From NCBI GenBank assembly GCA_034336665.1, contig CM067568.1, positions 12,867,983 to 12,931,982 on the forward strand: a stretch of 64,000 bases of DNA, given 5' to 3'. The notes below the pieces were generated by a model. The model had not been told where the DNA came from and did not search any database. It was given only the letters and a program-made list of their open reading frames with translations. This DNA comes from Luscinia megarhynchos. Taxonomy: Eukaryota > Chordata > Aves > Passeriformes > Turdidae. The stretch's first letter is position 1. Each line of letters begins with the position of its first letter. The position numbers were made by a program, and so were the translations under genes. This document shows, piece by piece, positions 48,851 through 62,988 of the stretch.

Positions 48851-51289
48851 TTCCTATTTCTATCACAAAAGGCAAACAAAACCCAAAACAAACAAGCAAG
48901 TTCCACATAATAGATTTTCTTAAGGGAAACATATAAAAGCTCCACATCACTTAGGAATAATGCCTCAAAAGAGCATTAAAACATGGTTTCTTCCTTCAGC
49001 CTTTAATAACACTATTAATTAACTCCTTCAGCAACTAAATAAACACTAAGTCTAGTTACATTCTACTAATAAATATTCCATTAAAGTAGGCTAGGTTATT
49101 GTGCTTTTTATCTGCTAGGACACAACTTCCAACCAAAGTCTTTCCTAGTTAAGGTCATTCAAAACACCCACGGGTCTGTCTCAGTCCCTCTGTGGCCCTA
49201 CCCATGTACTCCACAGCTTCACAGTACTACTGAGGTACTGACCATAATCCCACAAACCTCATGCCTTCCAGACAGCAGGCTAAAGAATAAACAAGGATAT
49301 CAGCGTTGTATTAACTGAATTAATGTTTAGTATGAAGACCACAATTCCCACAGAGCTCACCTATTCTTGTGGGTTGGCTGATAATGTTTACTGGCATATA
49401 TATTAATAAAAGTTCCTTCATTAGTAACAAACTGTTCCAGCCAATGGAAGCCTTGTGGTTAATTCTGAAACACTTCATACTCTATTCATCGGAAGCTTAG
49501 GCAAAAAAAGGAAAAATACTACAGGAACAAAGTTATTTCTTTTGGTTGGTGTGATTCTTTAAAGGAGTTCCTCCTTCCCCTATCTCACTCAATTCGCTGT
49601 GTCGGATAAAATGCAACGCATCTCCTCCATAGTTAAGTGCATTTGTAAAATGTTTTTTCTTATCAAATCTTAAGTATTAAATGGACTACAGTACTCCTGA
49701 GAGACACATAAAACCAGGTTTTTGCTTGAGAGAAGATTAGCAATGCAAGATCATCTTGCCTGGAGCCACAGGTACGAATTAATGGAGCTTTTCAGGCTGA
49801 CTCTTCAGAGCTGTGAATTACACACCTCCTTGTTACTTTCCCTTCCAAAGAAGCCCAGCACCTACAGCACTGAAATACTGACTTGTTCTAAAGCCATGAC
49901 ATCAGCATCTGCTCACAGAATGCTACTGCAAATCACACACAGAGCCAAGAGTAACCTTTTAGGTTTGAAACTGTAAAACAGATATGGAACAGTCTTGTTT
50001 TAGATTATGCACAGTTTATAAAGTACGAAGAAATATCTTTGCAATTCAGAAAAAAGCTCAGATTTACAGAAAAAAAAAAAAAAGGTGAGATTTATAGCCA
50101 TAGAACTATGAAGACATAAAGCTACCTGAAGTTGACTATTTCAGTATAACTTGCCCAAAGAAATAACCTAGAGCCAACTTGTCCTTACAGAGATGTAGAA
50201 ATACTCTGTGGCCCCAAGTCAGACAAGCACAGAAACTCCTCAGACATTTCCAAACACTCACAGAAATATTGCTATAGCATTCAAGTATTTTCTTTGGATT
50301 CCACAGAATGGGAAATATGCTAAAATTTACACAACACTACTGGACAACATTTATACAAAGAAGAAACAATACAATTATTAATACATTAACCATTTCCACA
50401 CTGTACTACGTAATTCCAACCTCTAAAACATCTCTGATTTAATTCTCATTGTGATACTCAAAGCAGAAAGCCAAACAAACTTTTGCAAATGAACTACTTT
50501 AGTGTGTGTAACTCCAGAATTGTCTTTGCTAAAAACAAACCAATTAACTAATTCTCCAGACATAGCACTCTTTTCAGACATCCAGTGTCACCACCCCAAG
50601 CCCCCACTATGTAATCAAAGCATGTCAGGTCACAATATAACCTATAGCAGTTGGTTAATAACAATTTACATTACTAGCATAAGTTATGCTGAGTTTAGTG
50701 TACTGCATGTCTAAGTATGTGAACCAAACATAAATAAAACTGAAGAAAAACTCTCATATAATAACATTCTGTGCTGCATTTCTTGGAGTCAACACATTGC
50801 ACTGTCAGAAGGTGAAAATTTGAGAATAAAATAATAAAATACTATGACAAGAGTGGCACTGAAAACAACCCAGCCACAGAAGAAACATTTGCATTTTCTT
50901 CATGTCACTAAGAAGACACATTAACATTGCCCAAACAAACAGCTGAGGAAAAGTCCAGAGTACACACAACTGATGACAATATGTAGATCGAGTGGCTAAG
51001 GAAAATAGCACAAGTAATTTATCAAGAAGCACACTTTCACTCTTTCTGTGCTTAAGCTAGCAAATACACTTGTAAAATGACCTTGTTGGTTTTCTGTGAA
51101 GTGGTTCAGAGGTTTCATTTAGATTAGCAAACATCAATATGCACTATTAGATAGGATGCAGTCTTCTGGGGACAGCATGAGGCTTCAAAATTGCTTCTGT
51201 ATGACACTCTGCATGAAACCACATTATTCCATTGGAGAAGATGAAAATCCCTTCCTTAAGCATGGAGACTGCAATTACTTTTTAAAGTA

Positions 51290-52030
51290 ACTGGGAAGAT
51301 GAAGCAACTACCACCTTTCACAATACGACTGGAAGTGAACAACCACACAGGACAGCCAAAATGCCAACAGCCAACACAGCTGAAATCAGGCTCCTTAGCT
51401 TCAGGGAGCAAAACTGCAGCACAAGCCAGCCAAAAGCCAGCTCTTAGCACACCACTATATATAGGGGAGCTATCAGCTGCATTCCTCCTGGGCCACTTGT
51501 GCAGCCTGTTGTGGCCCCTTGGCCTGGTTCTTGTTCTGTAACTCCAGGGCGCTGTGGCGCCAGCAGAGCCTCCCTTGTCACCAGGAGTGAAGCTGGTGCA
51601 GAAAACACCTCCAAGGGTCCAACAGCACTGCTCCTGCTTTATCACCAGGCCATCCACAGCCTGCACGGCTCCCCAGCACAGCTCACACGGCTGAGACATG
51701 CCCCAAAAGCAGCCCTCAGCCAGGGCACCTGCAGCAGCACCCCCTCTCTCACCTTGGCAGCACAAGGACAGCTCTCTGCCACCTCCCCAGGCTGTGAGCA
51801 CAGTCCCATCGCTGACCTCAAGGCATTCCCCCTGCTTGCTGCTGTCAAACAGCAGGTCCAGGGCAGAGCACAGGCACTGCTGGGACTGCAGGTCTCTGCC
51901 CTGGCAGCGCTGGAGCAGGAGGAGCTGCCAGCGGGGGAGAGCTCCCACACTGCTGACAGCGCCCGCGGTGAGAACGGGATTAGAGACTCAAAGAAATCCC
52001 AAAAACTCCTTCAGATCCTGCATTAAGTCC
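51290..52030. other. GC-rich, stop-poor island of unknown nature
   Basis: About 740 bp stands out from the AT-rich intron by its high GC content and long open frames on both strands: 230 codons on minus (51256-51948) and 175 codons on plus (51499-52026). I recognise neither translation. It has a TATA-like CTATATATAGGGG near 51460 on the plus strand and a donor-like CGCGGTGAGAACGG near 51964. Overlapping frames on both strands argue for base composition, not two proteins. It could be an old retroelement, a retrocopy or an alternative first exon; nothing decides this. Confidence 0.4.
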
Positions 52031-55000
52031 TTTCAATGCCAAGAAAGCCTCCATCAAGCATGTGACTGAAACTTGGCAGCTAAAGGGATGAAGTAACTTC
52101 ACATGAAATAATATTTGTTCTTTAGGTAATTATTTAACAGAACATACGATGACAGAATGCCTTCAAAAAATGTGGATCTTTTAACTTACAGAAAACTTTG
52201 TAAACTCTTGAAAACAGAGATATTAAATAGTCCCTCACCATTCAGGGAGTTCATTTTTATTCCCTTACAGATACAGCAAGAACAGAAATAAAGAACTCCA
52301 AAGCATATGACTGAACAGAGCCGAACTAAGAGCTAGACATTCTTGGTAAATTCAGAGTAACATAACAGCAAAAAGGGTTTCATTCAATGCTAATTCTTAA
52401 AATGCAAACACTCTAGGAGCACTGTGACAAGTATCATTTGCATTAATATTTAAGAGGATTACAAGCAACACAACATCTGTCCATGCTTTCAGTAGTTTCA
52501 TTGTCTTTCAATTTACAAACTATAGAAATGTCACAAATAATTTCTCTGAACGTGTGCTGTCCTCAAAACAAAACTTAGTAGACTACAACTGCAGAATCTA
52601 TTTTAAAATAAATAAGAAACTTAAAAGCAGCACTGAATAAAGATGAATGATTTCTGCTGAGTAAGTCTTCACTTACAAAGTGATTCTGCTTTGAAGTTAT
52701 ATTCATCAGTTTTGCATTATAAAGTTGAAAAAATTTGAATTCATGGAGTGATGAATTTCAGCTATTTTGGAAACTAGTTTGTGACTTGGAAATGTGTCCT
52801 AACAGAGAAATTAAGTTCTCCCACAAAAAAAGTGAAAGAAGTGTCTGGATTTGCAAATACCTGAAGTTTTTCTGCATCATTAACAGATTAAAGAAGTTAA
52901 TCGTTTTGGCACTACTACATTGGGATTTGGGAGATCAGGATTCAGATTTTAGCTCTGCACCAGATTTCCTGTACAGTACTCCTTTTTTTAGTTAAATCAT
53001 TATTTTATTAAAATGTAAGACCTTCAAAAGAGAGAAAAGGTGCCTACCAATTTAGACTCCTAATTTCATTTGCAGTTTTCAGGATCCTACTGCAGTACAT
53101 ACAAACAAAAACATTCATTGTTTTTCAACACCAGAAAGGACTATTTCAATCTTTCCAAAAGAATTCCAGCAAAGCTAGGAAGCGAGAACAGGTTGAAATT
53201 CCTGAATCTAGATAAACAAGATACACTGCAGTCTGCCAGATTAATCCTGTTTATGGATTTACAGAAAATCTCTCCCAGTGCCTAGAACTTTGTTCTTTAA
53301 AGTATTTTCATCCAACATAAAATTATCTTTATTCTGAAAACAACATTTTGGCAACATCAGTGCTCTTTTCCCTTCCAGAACTAATTGTATGCATGTGGGA
53401 AGAAGGTGGTTGCCTTTCTTCCTCCTGTACTCTTCCAGAGCTGTGAGGTAATACACTGTAAAATAGGATACGACTGTAAAAGTATAATGAATCCTAATGC
53501 ATTGCAACACCCACAAAGCAACTTCAGCAAAATTACTTGGAAAGATGAAATTGTCAGTCCACTGCTTCAAAACTGAACCAATTAATGCCACCTGAAAACC
53601 TGGATCTCCAAATAGAAGCCTCTAAAACTCAGCTCACTCTGAGATGAACTTTCCTGTACTACTTAATCAAAATCTTTCTGCTCAGTTACTTTCTAGTCCT
53701 TCTAAATTTAATTCACCCTGGTAAAACTTACAAATAACTGCACTGAAACATCAAGTTCAGCCTAACATGACCCAGAAAATGTCTGCTTCTGTAGTATCAT
53801 ATGTTGTCATCTTATTACTGTTCATTGAAAACCATCTAAGAATCTAAATCTAAGCCAGTGATATTAATACAACAGATTAAACTCCAGAAGTAAAGAGTGG
53901 GAATATTCATTAATCTCAGAGTACAACACTAGAAAGACACAACCACATTGTAAAGCAAACTGCTGTCAAATCAAAGTGAAAGGAGGGAAAAGGTCTCATT
54001 TCTGAATACAAAGAAAAAAAATTTAAAAATTTCATTACTATTAACTTGTGCAACATGGACTTTGTTTTCTATTCAGTATTCTGGGGTCCTCCTGTTATAT
54101 GCCATGACTTCAAGCTTTTATGCTGTTGAGTTTAACTACCATCAGAGAGCTCAAAGACCATGTGCATATTCTACATTCCTTGGATGTGGAAAGGTTTGCA
54201 GAATAAGACACTGTATTCTAGAGACATAAAGAGCAGCTTGAACTTTTTGGCACCTCATAATGTTTGGTTCTAGATTCCTGACATACTTGTTTTCATTCTC
54301 AAAACTTCTATTGACATAAATGTAAACATGAGAAGTACAAAATAGACACAAAAGCTATTTTGTTGATGCCTTAGAAAATTACAAGTGAAAGTCACAGTGG
54401 GAAGGAAAAAAAACCACTAAAGTTCTATGTGGTAATAGACAGTATTTTGGAAATAGACAGTTTTGTTTTAAGTGACAGGACCTAAAGAAAATAAACAATA
54501 TAACTGATTGAAGTTCCAACAGGAATGTTTGTGAGTAGTCAGCAGGCCCTGTTGGGATGGGCAACAAAATAAATCAGCCAGGTACTTTGCTATGAATTGT
54601 GTGTGAGCCCAACTCCCTGCATCTTGTATTAAAAACCTGCTGGAAGAAAAAGAAAAAAATAGCCTTTACAGCAGGACCAAGAATCATGTTGTTCCCTAAT
54701 AGTCTTCCCTCAGAAGTTTACCCAAAGGAAGAAAAAGGAAAGATGTACTCTTTTATCAAGTGATCTTACCCCATCCATAAAATCATGCAAGAATGGTGGT
54801 TCAGTTTTGAAGGTATTTTCTGCTATAGCTAAGAGCAAATTCTTAAGAGAAAAAAAATAATCTATATCCATGACATGTGACACCAACTATTTTTGGAAGT
54901 AAGGAACCTTCATTTAATGCCAAGTGGCATTTATCATAGACACATGCAAGATGCCACATTTCTAACTGCTTACCAACAGAAGGATAAAAAAGTCATTAAT

Positions 55001-55299
55001 AAGCCAAGCAATAAACACAAGGAAATAATTGAACTTTTTTCAAGGACTGTCCAGTAAGTTGCATTAATAGTTTCTATAACTTGACCTCCACTGTAGAATT
55101 GATAAGTCCATGTATTTGGTAGAATAAGTAAAGAGGTGACTTAAGATACTAGAAGTATGCATTAGATCTATTGTTATTTTACATGACCATTAAAAAGTTA
55201 GTGTACTTTTCAGCTGGATCCTATTAAAACAGCATTCAGTTAAAGTAATGGGACGCCAATCTAGGAAGTAATGTCACTCCAATGAAATTATCACAGCAT

Positions 55300-55735
55300 C
55301 AGAATGGTTTGCACTGCAAGGGATCCTGTGGATCATTTAGTTCCAACCCCCCTGCATGGGCTGCCACTAAAACAGGTGGGTCAGAGCCCCATCCAATCTG
55401 TTCTTGAACACCTCCAGGGATGAGGCATCCAAGACTTGTCTAGGCAACCTGTTCCAGTGTCTCACTACCTCACAGTGAACAATTTCTTCCTAGTTTTTAA
55501 TCTAAACATGCCCCCTTTCAATTTAAAGTCATTGCCCCAACATCATATCACCTCTCTCCAATAATGAAACCATCTTCATCTGTAAGCTCCCTCTAAGTAC
55601 TCAAAAGCCACACTAAGGTCTCTCTGGAGCTTTGTCCAGGCTGAACAACCCCAACTTTCTCATCCTTTGCCCATGCAGGAGGTGATCCAGCCCTCTGATC
55701 ATCTTCATGGCCTCCCCTCTGGAGCCACCTGAGCT
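55300..55735 (-). mobile_element. CR1 LINE 3' fragment
   Basis: Read on the plus strand this is the reverse complement of a CR1 3' end: AGGGATCCTGTGGATCATTT and AGTTCCAACCCCCCTGCATG at the low end, CACCTCCAGGGATGAGGCAT and GGCAACCTGTTCCAGTGTCT in the middle, and GTCCAGGCTGAACAACCCCA with ATCTTCATGGCCTCCCCTCT at the high end. The copy is in the same direction as PLEKHA7. Confidence 0.92.
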
Positions 55736-57425
55736 GGAAAACTACCCTGAGAGCTCAGAAACCAATTAGTACCCAAAACCACCAAAAATGGCTGCACTAG
55801 CAAAAAAATTATACATCCTTCTTTAGGCACGTGGTATTGCAACACACACAGCTCAGGTCATAGGACTTTCCCTTAGGCAAACACAATTCCAGCAACCAAA
55901 GAAAGTCATAGAAACACTACAGGAATTTTCCTTGCTTCCTAATCCTCTGCAACTGAGACGTTCTCTTCTGTTCCTTGAACTCCCTATTTTTCCCTGGGGC
56001 TTGAAGTACAGGTAGTTCCAGTTCTGCACAGAATTATCCTGTCCTCTTCCTCACACAACAAATGTATAACAACATTATAATCAAATTATAAACATATAGG
56101 TTATATTAATGTATAATTAGACAACATTTACAATCAAGATCACTATATATTCATCAATTTATGAATCAAAACCAAAATGTTAACTGACCTATGAGATTCC
56201 AAATTAAGCAGACTTTTTAAAATGCAGAAAATTCAGAATGGAGAATGTGGGACATTAGCAGCAGCAGTTGTATCTACAAATTAAATCCCAACGGTATAAA
56301 TTAACAGATTTCTCAGGAAATAATTAAAATGGGATTCTCAATCCAGTCTTCAACACCACTTTAACTGCAACCTCCATAATACAATAGAGTCTTGGAAAAC
56401 TTGCCATTTTAAATCTTCTCAATGCTTGTATTTACAGTATTATTTTGTAAATATGTTTCAGACCCTTCCCATCTCCAATATCATAGCAACACTGTGCATG
56501 TATTGCTTCAGGCTCTTCCACCCCCAATCTCTCTAAACTATTCACCCTCCAGCAGCATCTCCCCTATGCACTACTTTTAATCCAAACAGCCTGTCATAAC
56601 ACTGTGGTCACTACAGAAATCCTGAACTAGGAGCACAGACAGCAGAGACACATTTTATCTTCCAAAAATCAGCTGAAATTCAAGACCCATCCATCTCAAC
56701 CTTTCTCAAGAATATTTTCCATTACCTTTTGCACTCTTGATTCATGGAGAACTATCAGTATCTGCAACAAGCTGGCATCACAACATAAAGAGAAAATTAA
56801 AATGTAAGCCCTTGAGTTACAAAATACCATTGCCCTGGCACACTTTCTCTTCCTTATTGTATTTCCTTCATCTCTCTCAGGAATACCATTTTACTCATTG
56901 AGATATTTCCATTCACAATCATTTTCTTGTTACTGAAAAGTCAGAATGACCAAAGAGAGATAACTGTACCACAGCATCTCTATTTCCATTATGGAGTTTC
57001 TAAGAACAAAATTTAACAGTTAATATTTTTTAAAAGGACAAATAACACTTATTACACCTAAACCTATATAATTTACTTAAACATTCACAAAGATTTGAAT
57101 TATAGCAGGTAACACTTCCTGGTCATAAATTAAGAATTACTACAAAGCAGGTAGAAAAGTACAGATTAAGGCAGAAGCTGTAAAATGCCAATTTTTCTTG
57201 GCTCGTGCATGGTTTTGCCCATCTAATATTTTTGTACTTAAAAGTCTAATCACATTATTTTAACTGGCAAGAAGCAGAGTTCCTGCAGAGGACTAAGGAA
57301 TAAAGTAGAAGTTATAGGCCCTTCAGTGTGAAATATAGTTATGTGACACAAAAGGCAGAGATTAAATTTTTTGCTGACTGGATCACAAAGCAGTTTTGCC
57401 TCATATTGCCTATATTCATCACATT

Positions 57426-57480
57426 AAAAAATAAAAAAAACAAAAAAACCCCCACAAAACCAAAAAAAACCCCCAAACCT
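57426..57480. repeat. A/C-rich low-complexity tract
   Basis: Runs of A separated by runs of four to five C, about 55 bp. A similar A/C-rich patch lies near 42924-42980. Confidence 0.85.
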
Positions 57481-60420
57481 ATTTTGAAATACCTCCATTT
57501 ATTTTTCTTTAAATGACAAACTTCTGTGTGCATTATTTTATCATGTACAAGAACAGCATCAGCTACTGTATTTTCTGAACTAGTACTCTGTATGTTATTT
57601 GAATGAAAATGCCTGGAAATGACTCATCACACTAAAAACCCCCTAAATGGAAAGTTATTATAATGGTCAATATGACTGTAGTATTAGAGATATTTTTGCA
57701 AGTAAGAAAATAAAACAAACTAAAGTTTAAAACAAACAAACTAAATATTGTTAGATAATTAACCAGAAAGTGTCTTATTTTCATTAGGAAGGGAAAAATT
57801 TCTGCAGGGACAGAAGCCACAGTTTCCAAGGAACAGCAAGGCTTTTTTTTTAGTGCAATAATAATACTACCCTTTGCATAGTTGAGACATATTAATGGTA
57901 TCACCTAAAAGTCTAAATTACAGCTTTGGTAATATTTAGATTATTTCATAGACAAAAAAAAAATCCATACAAATGAAACATGAAAAAACTGAGATGGCAT
58001 TTGCCTACTACAATGTAAAAAGTGATTACAGTTGTAATCTGTGATTTACCTACAACAATGTAAAGACATCCTTACTTCAAACACTTCAAATGGGTCAACT
58101 CACATTTCTCAAATGTTTGCAGAATTAAGACCAACTGACACCAAGCAGTACATGTCCTTCTGCCAGTCTGTAAAAGATTCTTACATGCCATTTTTGTAAA
58201 AAGGCATCTTAAAAATCATTATCCCCAGGAAGAGTTAAAACAGAGAGCCGTAATCTTGGAAAGTCTAAGTCTTCTGAGAGAATATATAGAAAACAATGAT
58301 ACTTGATTTAAAAAAAAAAAAAAGCTTGCATGCAGTAAAAAATACACTTCAGTGCTCTCAATGCAATGTCTTTAACCTCATGTTTAAACAGTGCTTTTCA
58401 TGTAAGAACACATTCTGAATCACTGAGCTCATAAAGACATGAATCAGAAGCAAACAGAAAATAAAGGCTTTGAATGTCCTCAGTTCACTTATTCCTTAGC
58501 AAAAGAAAGCAAATCCTGTCAGGGTTTACCAAGCACAGAATGACAGTTCTGATCTTAGATATTTCATAATCTCTGAGAAAAATCTGATCAATTTGGTCAA
58601 ATGCACAACTGAAGATTTCATTGCATCGTTTCAATGGAGTTTTCCTCCACAAACGCAGCAATCCTTCAGCTTGTCAACTATTTCAGTGACAGCCTCATAA
58701 AACAAATTTTCTGAACTACTATTTGGCCCCAACCAGAAATTAAAATTGCCTCCCTCCCAAAGAATATGTTTACAGGTACATTTTCTTGCAGTTTTATAGA
58801 TACATATGCAAAAAGAAACACACATGTAAGAGATGCACATGTATGAACATACGTGCATACTTGAGGTTTTCACCTTGAGACTCTAGACATTTGTGAAGTT
58901 AGACAGATTTCCTAATCATTAAAGTTCTCAAAATGCACAAAGTTGATCTTTTACACATCTAGTAGCAGCATTTACATTGCACCAGTTAAAGTCCAAAAGA
59001 AACCAATTCAGCTGATTATCAAAAGCTGATACATCAATAAGCTACTAAAAATTAATTCATGTTTACAACAGCAAGAAGAATATGAACTGAGGCAGCCAGG
59101 TGAATGCATAAAAATGACCTTCAGGAACTAAAACATTTCCCTTAAAACCATCTCAGAACTTAAAGAAAGTATTTATATTTGAAGAAAACCAGGAATATGG
59201 TAACAAGGATGCGTGTGACTGGATTATTGTTGAATACAGAGTTTTGAGACAAACACAAACTTCATGCAGCCCTACCTGATGTAACACACAATTTACAAAC
59301 ACAATTGTACCTTGCAAGTCTCACGTCCCTCGTTATCTTTAAAATCATGGAATTTACAGAGGTAAAAGCACTATGGAGACTGTAAAATCAAGAATGTAGA
59401 ATTTCCCTTGCTGTATGCCCACCACACACGTTTTGGAAACCCAGTAAAGAAATCCTATTTTGTCCTGAAATCCTTTCTGAAATACTGCAAATATTCATAA
59501 TGAAGCTCTCAGTAGCAACTGCTCACTTTCAACTTGTCACTCAACTGTCACCATGACAACAACAAAAACCTTTTCATGCCTGGAGAAGACAATAGGAATT
59601 TTAATTACTTAAATTCATTCTGTTGACAGTTTGAGTGAAACTAAATTCTACTTTCTTAAAAAAACACCCTCAAATACTAAAATACCAATTTAAAATTGCA
59701 AGAATTTCATTTATTTTTCCCCCTTGAACATTCTGTTCTTTGTAATTATTTCCTCACGTTCAAATTTCACACTTGCTATTTAGCAAATATTTGGAGAATA
59801 TGGTCTTTAGGATGGCTGGCAGAATATTTTTCATGTCAATGCAGACTAAGGTAATCCACCTCAGCAGGAAATCTCAAATGTTTATCAGGGACTGACTGCC
59901 CAAGCCAACACCCCCACAGATTGGTTGGTTACCTGCAAAGGAGGGGAGGCAAAGCTGAGGGCAAGTCATCTAATGTTCTTTCTAGTCTTGGGGGAAAAAA
60001 AAAGACAATTATAAATGCAGCTGTAGGCTTTTTAAAATGTAATGGGTTCAATGCTCTTTAAAAAAAAATTAATTAAAAGCCATCATGTTTGAAATCCTGC
60101 AGATTCTTAAACATAAATCTCTACCTTGACAGGGCTATTCATTGCTCACAGCATGCATAAACAATTCTGGGGATTAGAAAATATTTTCAGTTCCCTGCTA
60201 AAAATACACAAGGGGATAAAAAGCGGAACACTTGGTGCTAATTCTTCTCCAAGCTACCACGAAGTACAAACTGCAGCAGTTATTTAGACAATCACACAGT
60301 CATGTTTTTCTCCAACAAGCTCACAAATGATACACCTTGGTAATCTCATAATTTGCTGTTATTTGTAGTTGTCCTATAGCCTATCATCAGACAACAATAT
60401 TTAAAGTAAATTCTGAACAT

Positions 60421-60520
60421 CATCAAGTAGCAAAGGACAAGAAGTGGAGTTGACTGTTCTCAGGAGATACATATTTTTCTACCAAAAGAGTGTCCTTGTG
60501 TGAAGAGTTACTGTTGAATT
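60421..60520 (+). repeat. Dispersed repeat, copy 1
   Basis: The core 60470-60520 (CATATTTTTCTACCAAAAGA then GTGTCCTT-T-TGAAGAGTTA-TGTTGAATT) recurs with few changes at 61970-62022. Weaker similarity extends left to about 60421. The family is unknown to me. Confidence 0.6.
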
Positions 60521-60849
60521 ACTGAAGATCAGGTTAGATCACATAACAATGAAAAAACTTGACTCCTTGGCCTATATCCACCATGACATGTCCTATCAGG
60601 AAACATAAAAGAAAGTCCTATGATGCAAGAGTATAATGAATTAAGATAAAAATGCAAAATGATGGAAAAACTAATATTTATATATGTTTCAGAGAATATC
60701 AATCAATCGGGCACATACATGGATTACGGGGAAAAGAAAAAATCCCATTTTCTCTTGATGTTAAGGATCTTTGTTCACACCACGGGGGTGGGGGGGAACA
60801 AAACGGACCACTAGGCATTAAGTTTTGACTATGCAAACAAATTCATACA

Positions 60850-61205
60850 GATTCAGAATCACAGAAGCAATCAGAAATTGGAAAAGACCTCTGGATCATT
60901 GAGTCCAACCTATGAGCCCTCACAGTGGTATCAGTGGCACTGAGTCTTTCCTTAAACACCTCCCAGGACAGTGACTCCACCACCTCCCTGGGCAGCCCAC
61001 CCCAAAGCTCAATCACTCTTTCTGTGAAGAAATTCCTCCCAAATGTCCAACCTAAACCTCCCCTGGCACACCTTAAGACTCTGTCCTCTCATCTTGTCGC
61101 TGGTTGTCTGGGAGGAGAGACCTGGCTACAACCTCCTTTCAGGGAGCTGTAGAGAGATAAGGTCTCCCCTGAGCCTCCTCTTCTCCAGGCTAAACAGCCC
61201 CAACT
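60850..61205 (-). mobile_element. CR1 LINE 3' fragment
   Basis: Reverse complement of a CR1 3' end. It starts with GAATCACAGAAGCAATCAGA and GATCATTGAGTCCAACCTAT near 60855-60910, then TGACTCCACCACCTCCCTGG, TGAAGAAATTCCTCCCAAAT, and GCCTCCTCTTCTCCAGGCTA at the high end. It is the best preserved CR1 copy here and lies in the same direction as PLEKHA7. Confidence 0.93.
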
Positions 61206-61908
61206 GCAACATGAAGAACGAAACAAATCAACAGAAGAAAAGCACATAGGAACAAAGTGAATATTCTGATACTACAGAATATCCTTACAGAATCCTTATA
61301 GATCCAACCTAGAAAACATCTTCTAGTGGAAGATTTCCAAAACAAAAATTCAAGAAGGAAGCTTGGAAAGCATAAATTCCTACAAGTTTCAGGTTCAAAG
61401 GGGAGAACAAAAACATGTTCCATGAAGTCAGAAAAAGTAACTTCTTATTGATCAGTAAGATCCTGACATGACTGAGAAGACAGGGTTACATGGAGAATTG
61501 TGATTTCACCACTGATCTATTGAAAGTAAATGACATTGCAGGAAACTTGAAATTTTGGGAGGATGCATAAAATTGAGTATTTCAGGAATTTATGTCGGAA
61601 CCAAACAGCTTCACTAATACCAGAAATAGTACCAACAGCGCTGCACTGAAGCCAAGTACTTCACAAACACTGCAGAAGCCTCCAAAATATCTAGAAATAA
61701 CTTTTTCACAGGAAGTGATTTAAACCACTAAGTCATTAAATGAACACAGATGGCAAAGAAGGAACAGTACATGTTTAAAAGTACATGGCTGTTAGATATA
61801 GTACATGAAAATTTTCTCATCTTACTATTTAACTTCCTATGTAGCTCAATGATTTGGTTCATGACTTTTTCCAAGTCAAGGGCATCATTTTTATTGTTAT
61901 GCAGAACT

Positions 61909-62022
61909 CATCAAGGCACTCAATGAAGTAGAAAAGCACAGAAAGTAGGCTATTCTTAGAAAACAGATTCATATTTTTCTACCAAAAAGAAGTGTCCTTC
62001 TATGAAGAGTTAGAGTTGAATT
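61909..62022 (+). repeat. Dispersed repeat, copy 2
   Basis: Second copy of the unit at 60421-60520, in the same direction, about 1.5 kb away, with a CR1 insertion between the two. The core 61970-62022 differs by a small insertion and a few substitutions. Confidence 0.6.
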
Positions 62023-62809
62023 GCTTATTATTCCAAGGGCAAGAAGTGGTAGGGAGCCAAAGCCCTTTATTTCTGCATATTGTTCCAAACCATGATCAAG
62101 CAAGAGTAATGACTGCCTTACTAAAATGCACCATTTAACAACAGCAGGTTCATTGACACAACCTACCAAGTTCTACAGGCAGAATGTTCTAAATCAGCAC
62201 CAAAAAAAACTCTGGCATGCGTCCTGATTAGAAAAATCAACTAAATAAAAATCCATTTCATTAATAACCTGTGTTTACTTTGTTTAAGCTGTCACACTAT
62301 TTAAGTTTCAATCAAATTTCCTACAGGAACCAAACAACTCAGGAGGACTCCAGGAATTATTTATATCAATACCTTGAATCCAGACTGGGTTGGATAAAGA
62401 TAGTAAACCACTAACACAGTGCCTGAACAGAGGTTTTTATGAAATAGTAAGGTATTCAGTCCTTTTCACAAAAGCCTCAATTGATAGGAATTGCCAGTAT
62501 TAACAAAAAATCCAAGCCTTTTTAAAAAAAGCATCAGATCCAATTATTTGTCTTACAGCTGATCACTCATAGCTGTACTTATTTGGGAGAAACAGAGATG
62601 TGCAAGTTATTTGTGCTGCAATATATCTCATCTGCTAAGATGCAGTGGACTTCAATAATGGGTAAGATTTTCTCGTGCAGCAAAGAAAAAAAAAAGATCA
62701 GAATTCAAGACGAACAATCCACAGTATGACAGTGGTTCTAGAGTAATATCTTTAGCAATAATAATTAAAACAATAATAAAAATAACAAGTTTTATACACA
62801 CACACACAA

Positions 62810-62830
62810 ACTCATTGCACTTTCCCTTCC
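62810..62830. repeat. Short (CA)n run
   Basis: About seven CA units near 62797-62808 and adjoining sequence. It is an ordinary microsatellite; exact edges are approximate. Confidence 0.5.
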
Positions 62831-62988
62831 ACAGTAAAATCTGATCCTATGTTAAAGCTTAACCAGTATCACAAGTCAGGTGAGAAAGGAGTGATCTTAG
62901 CTCCATGGATATTTACTGTAGTTTTAACTGAAGACAAAGCATCCCTCAAAGTCAAAATCTAAAATAAAGGAATAAACTTGCATCCTGC

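Noticed and set aside
48443..48950. Open frames of 61 and 118 codons near 48.5-48.9 kb
   Set aside because: They lie in a CR1 fragment and its flank and carry no CR1 ORF2 domain or other recognisable protein.
51499..52069. Plus-strand open frames of 175 and 123 codons as protein-coding genes
   Set aside because: They overlap each other and a 230-codon frame on the other strand, show no recognisable domain, and follow from GC-rich, stop-poor composition. Kept only as an island of unknown nature.
60850..61205. Plus-strand 75- and 68-codon frames at 60925-61249
   Set aside because: They are translations of the reverse complement of a CR1 3' end, not genes.
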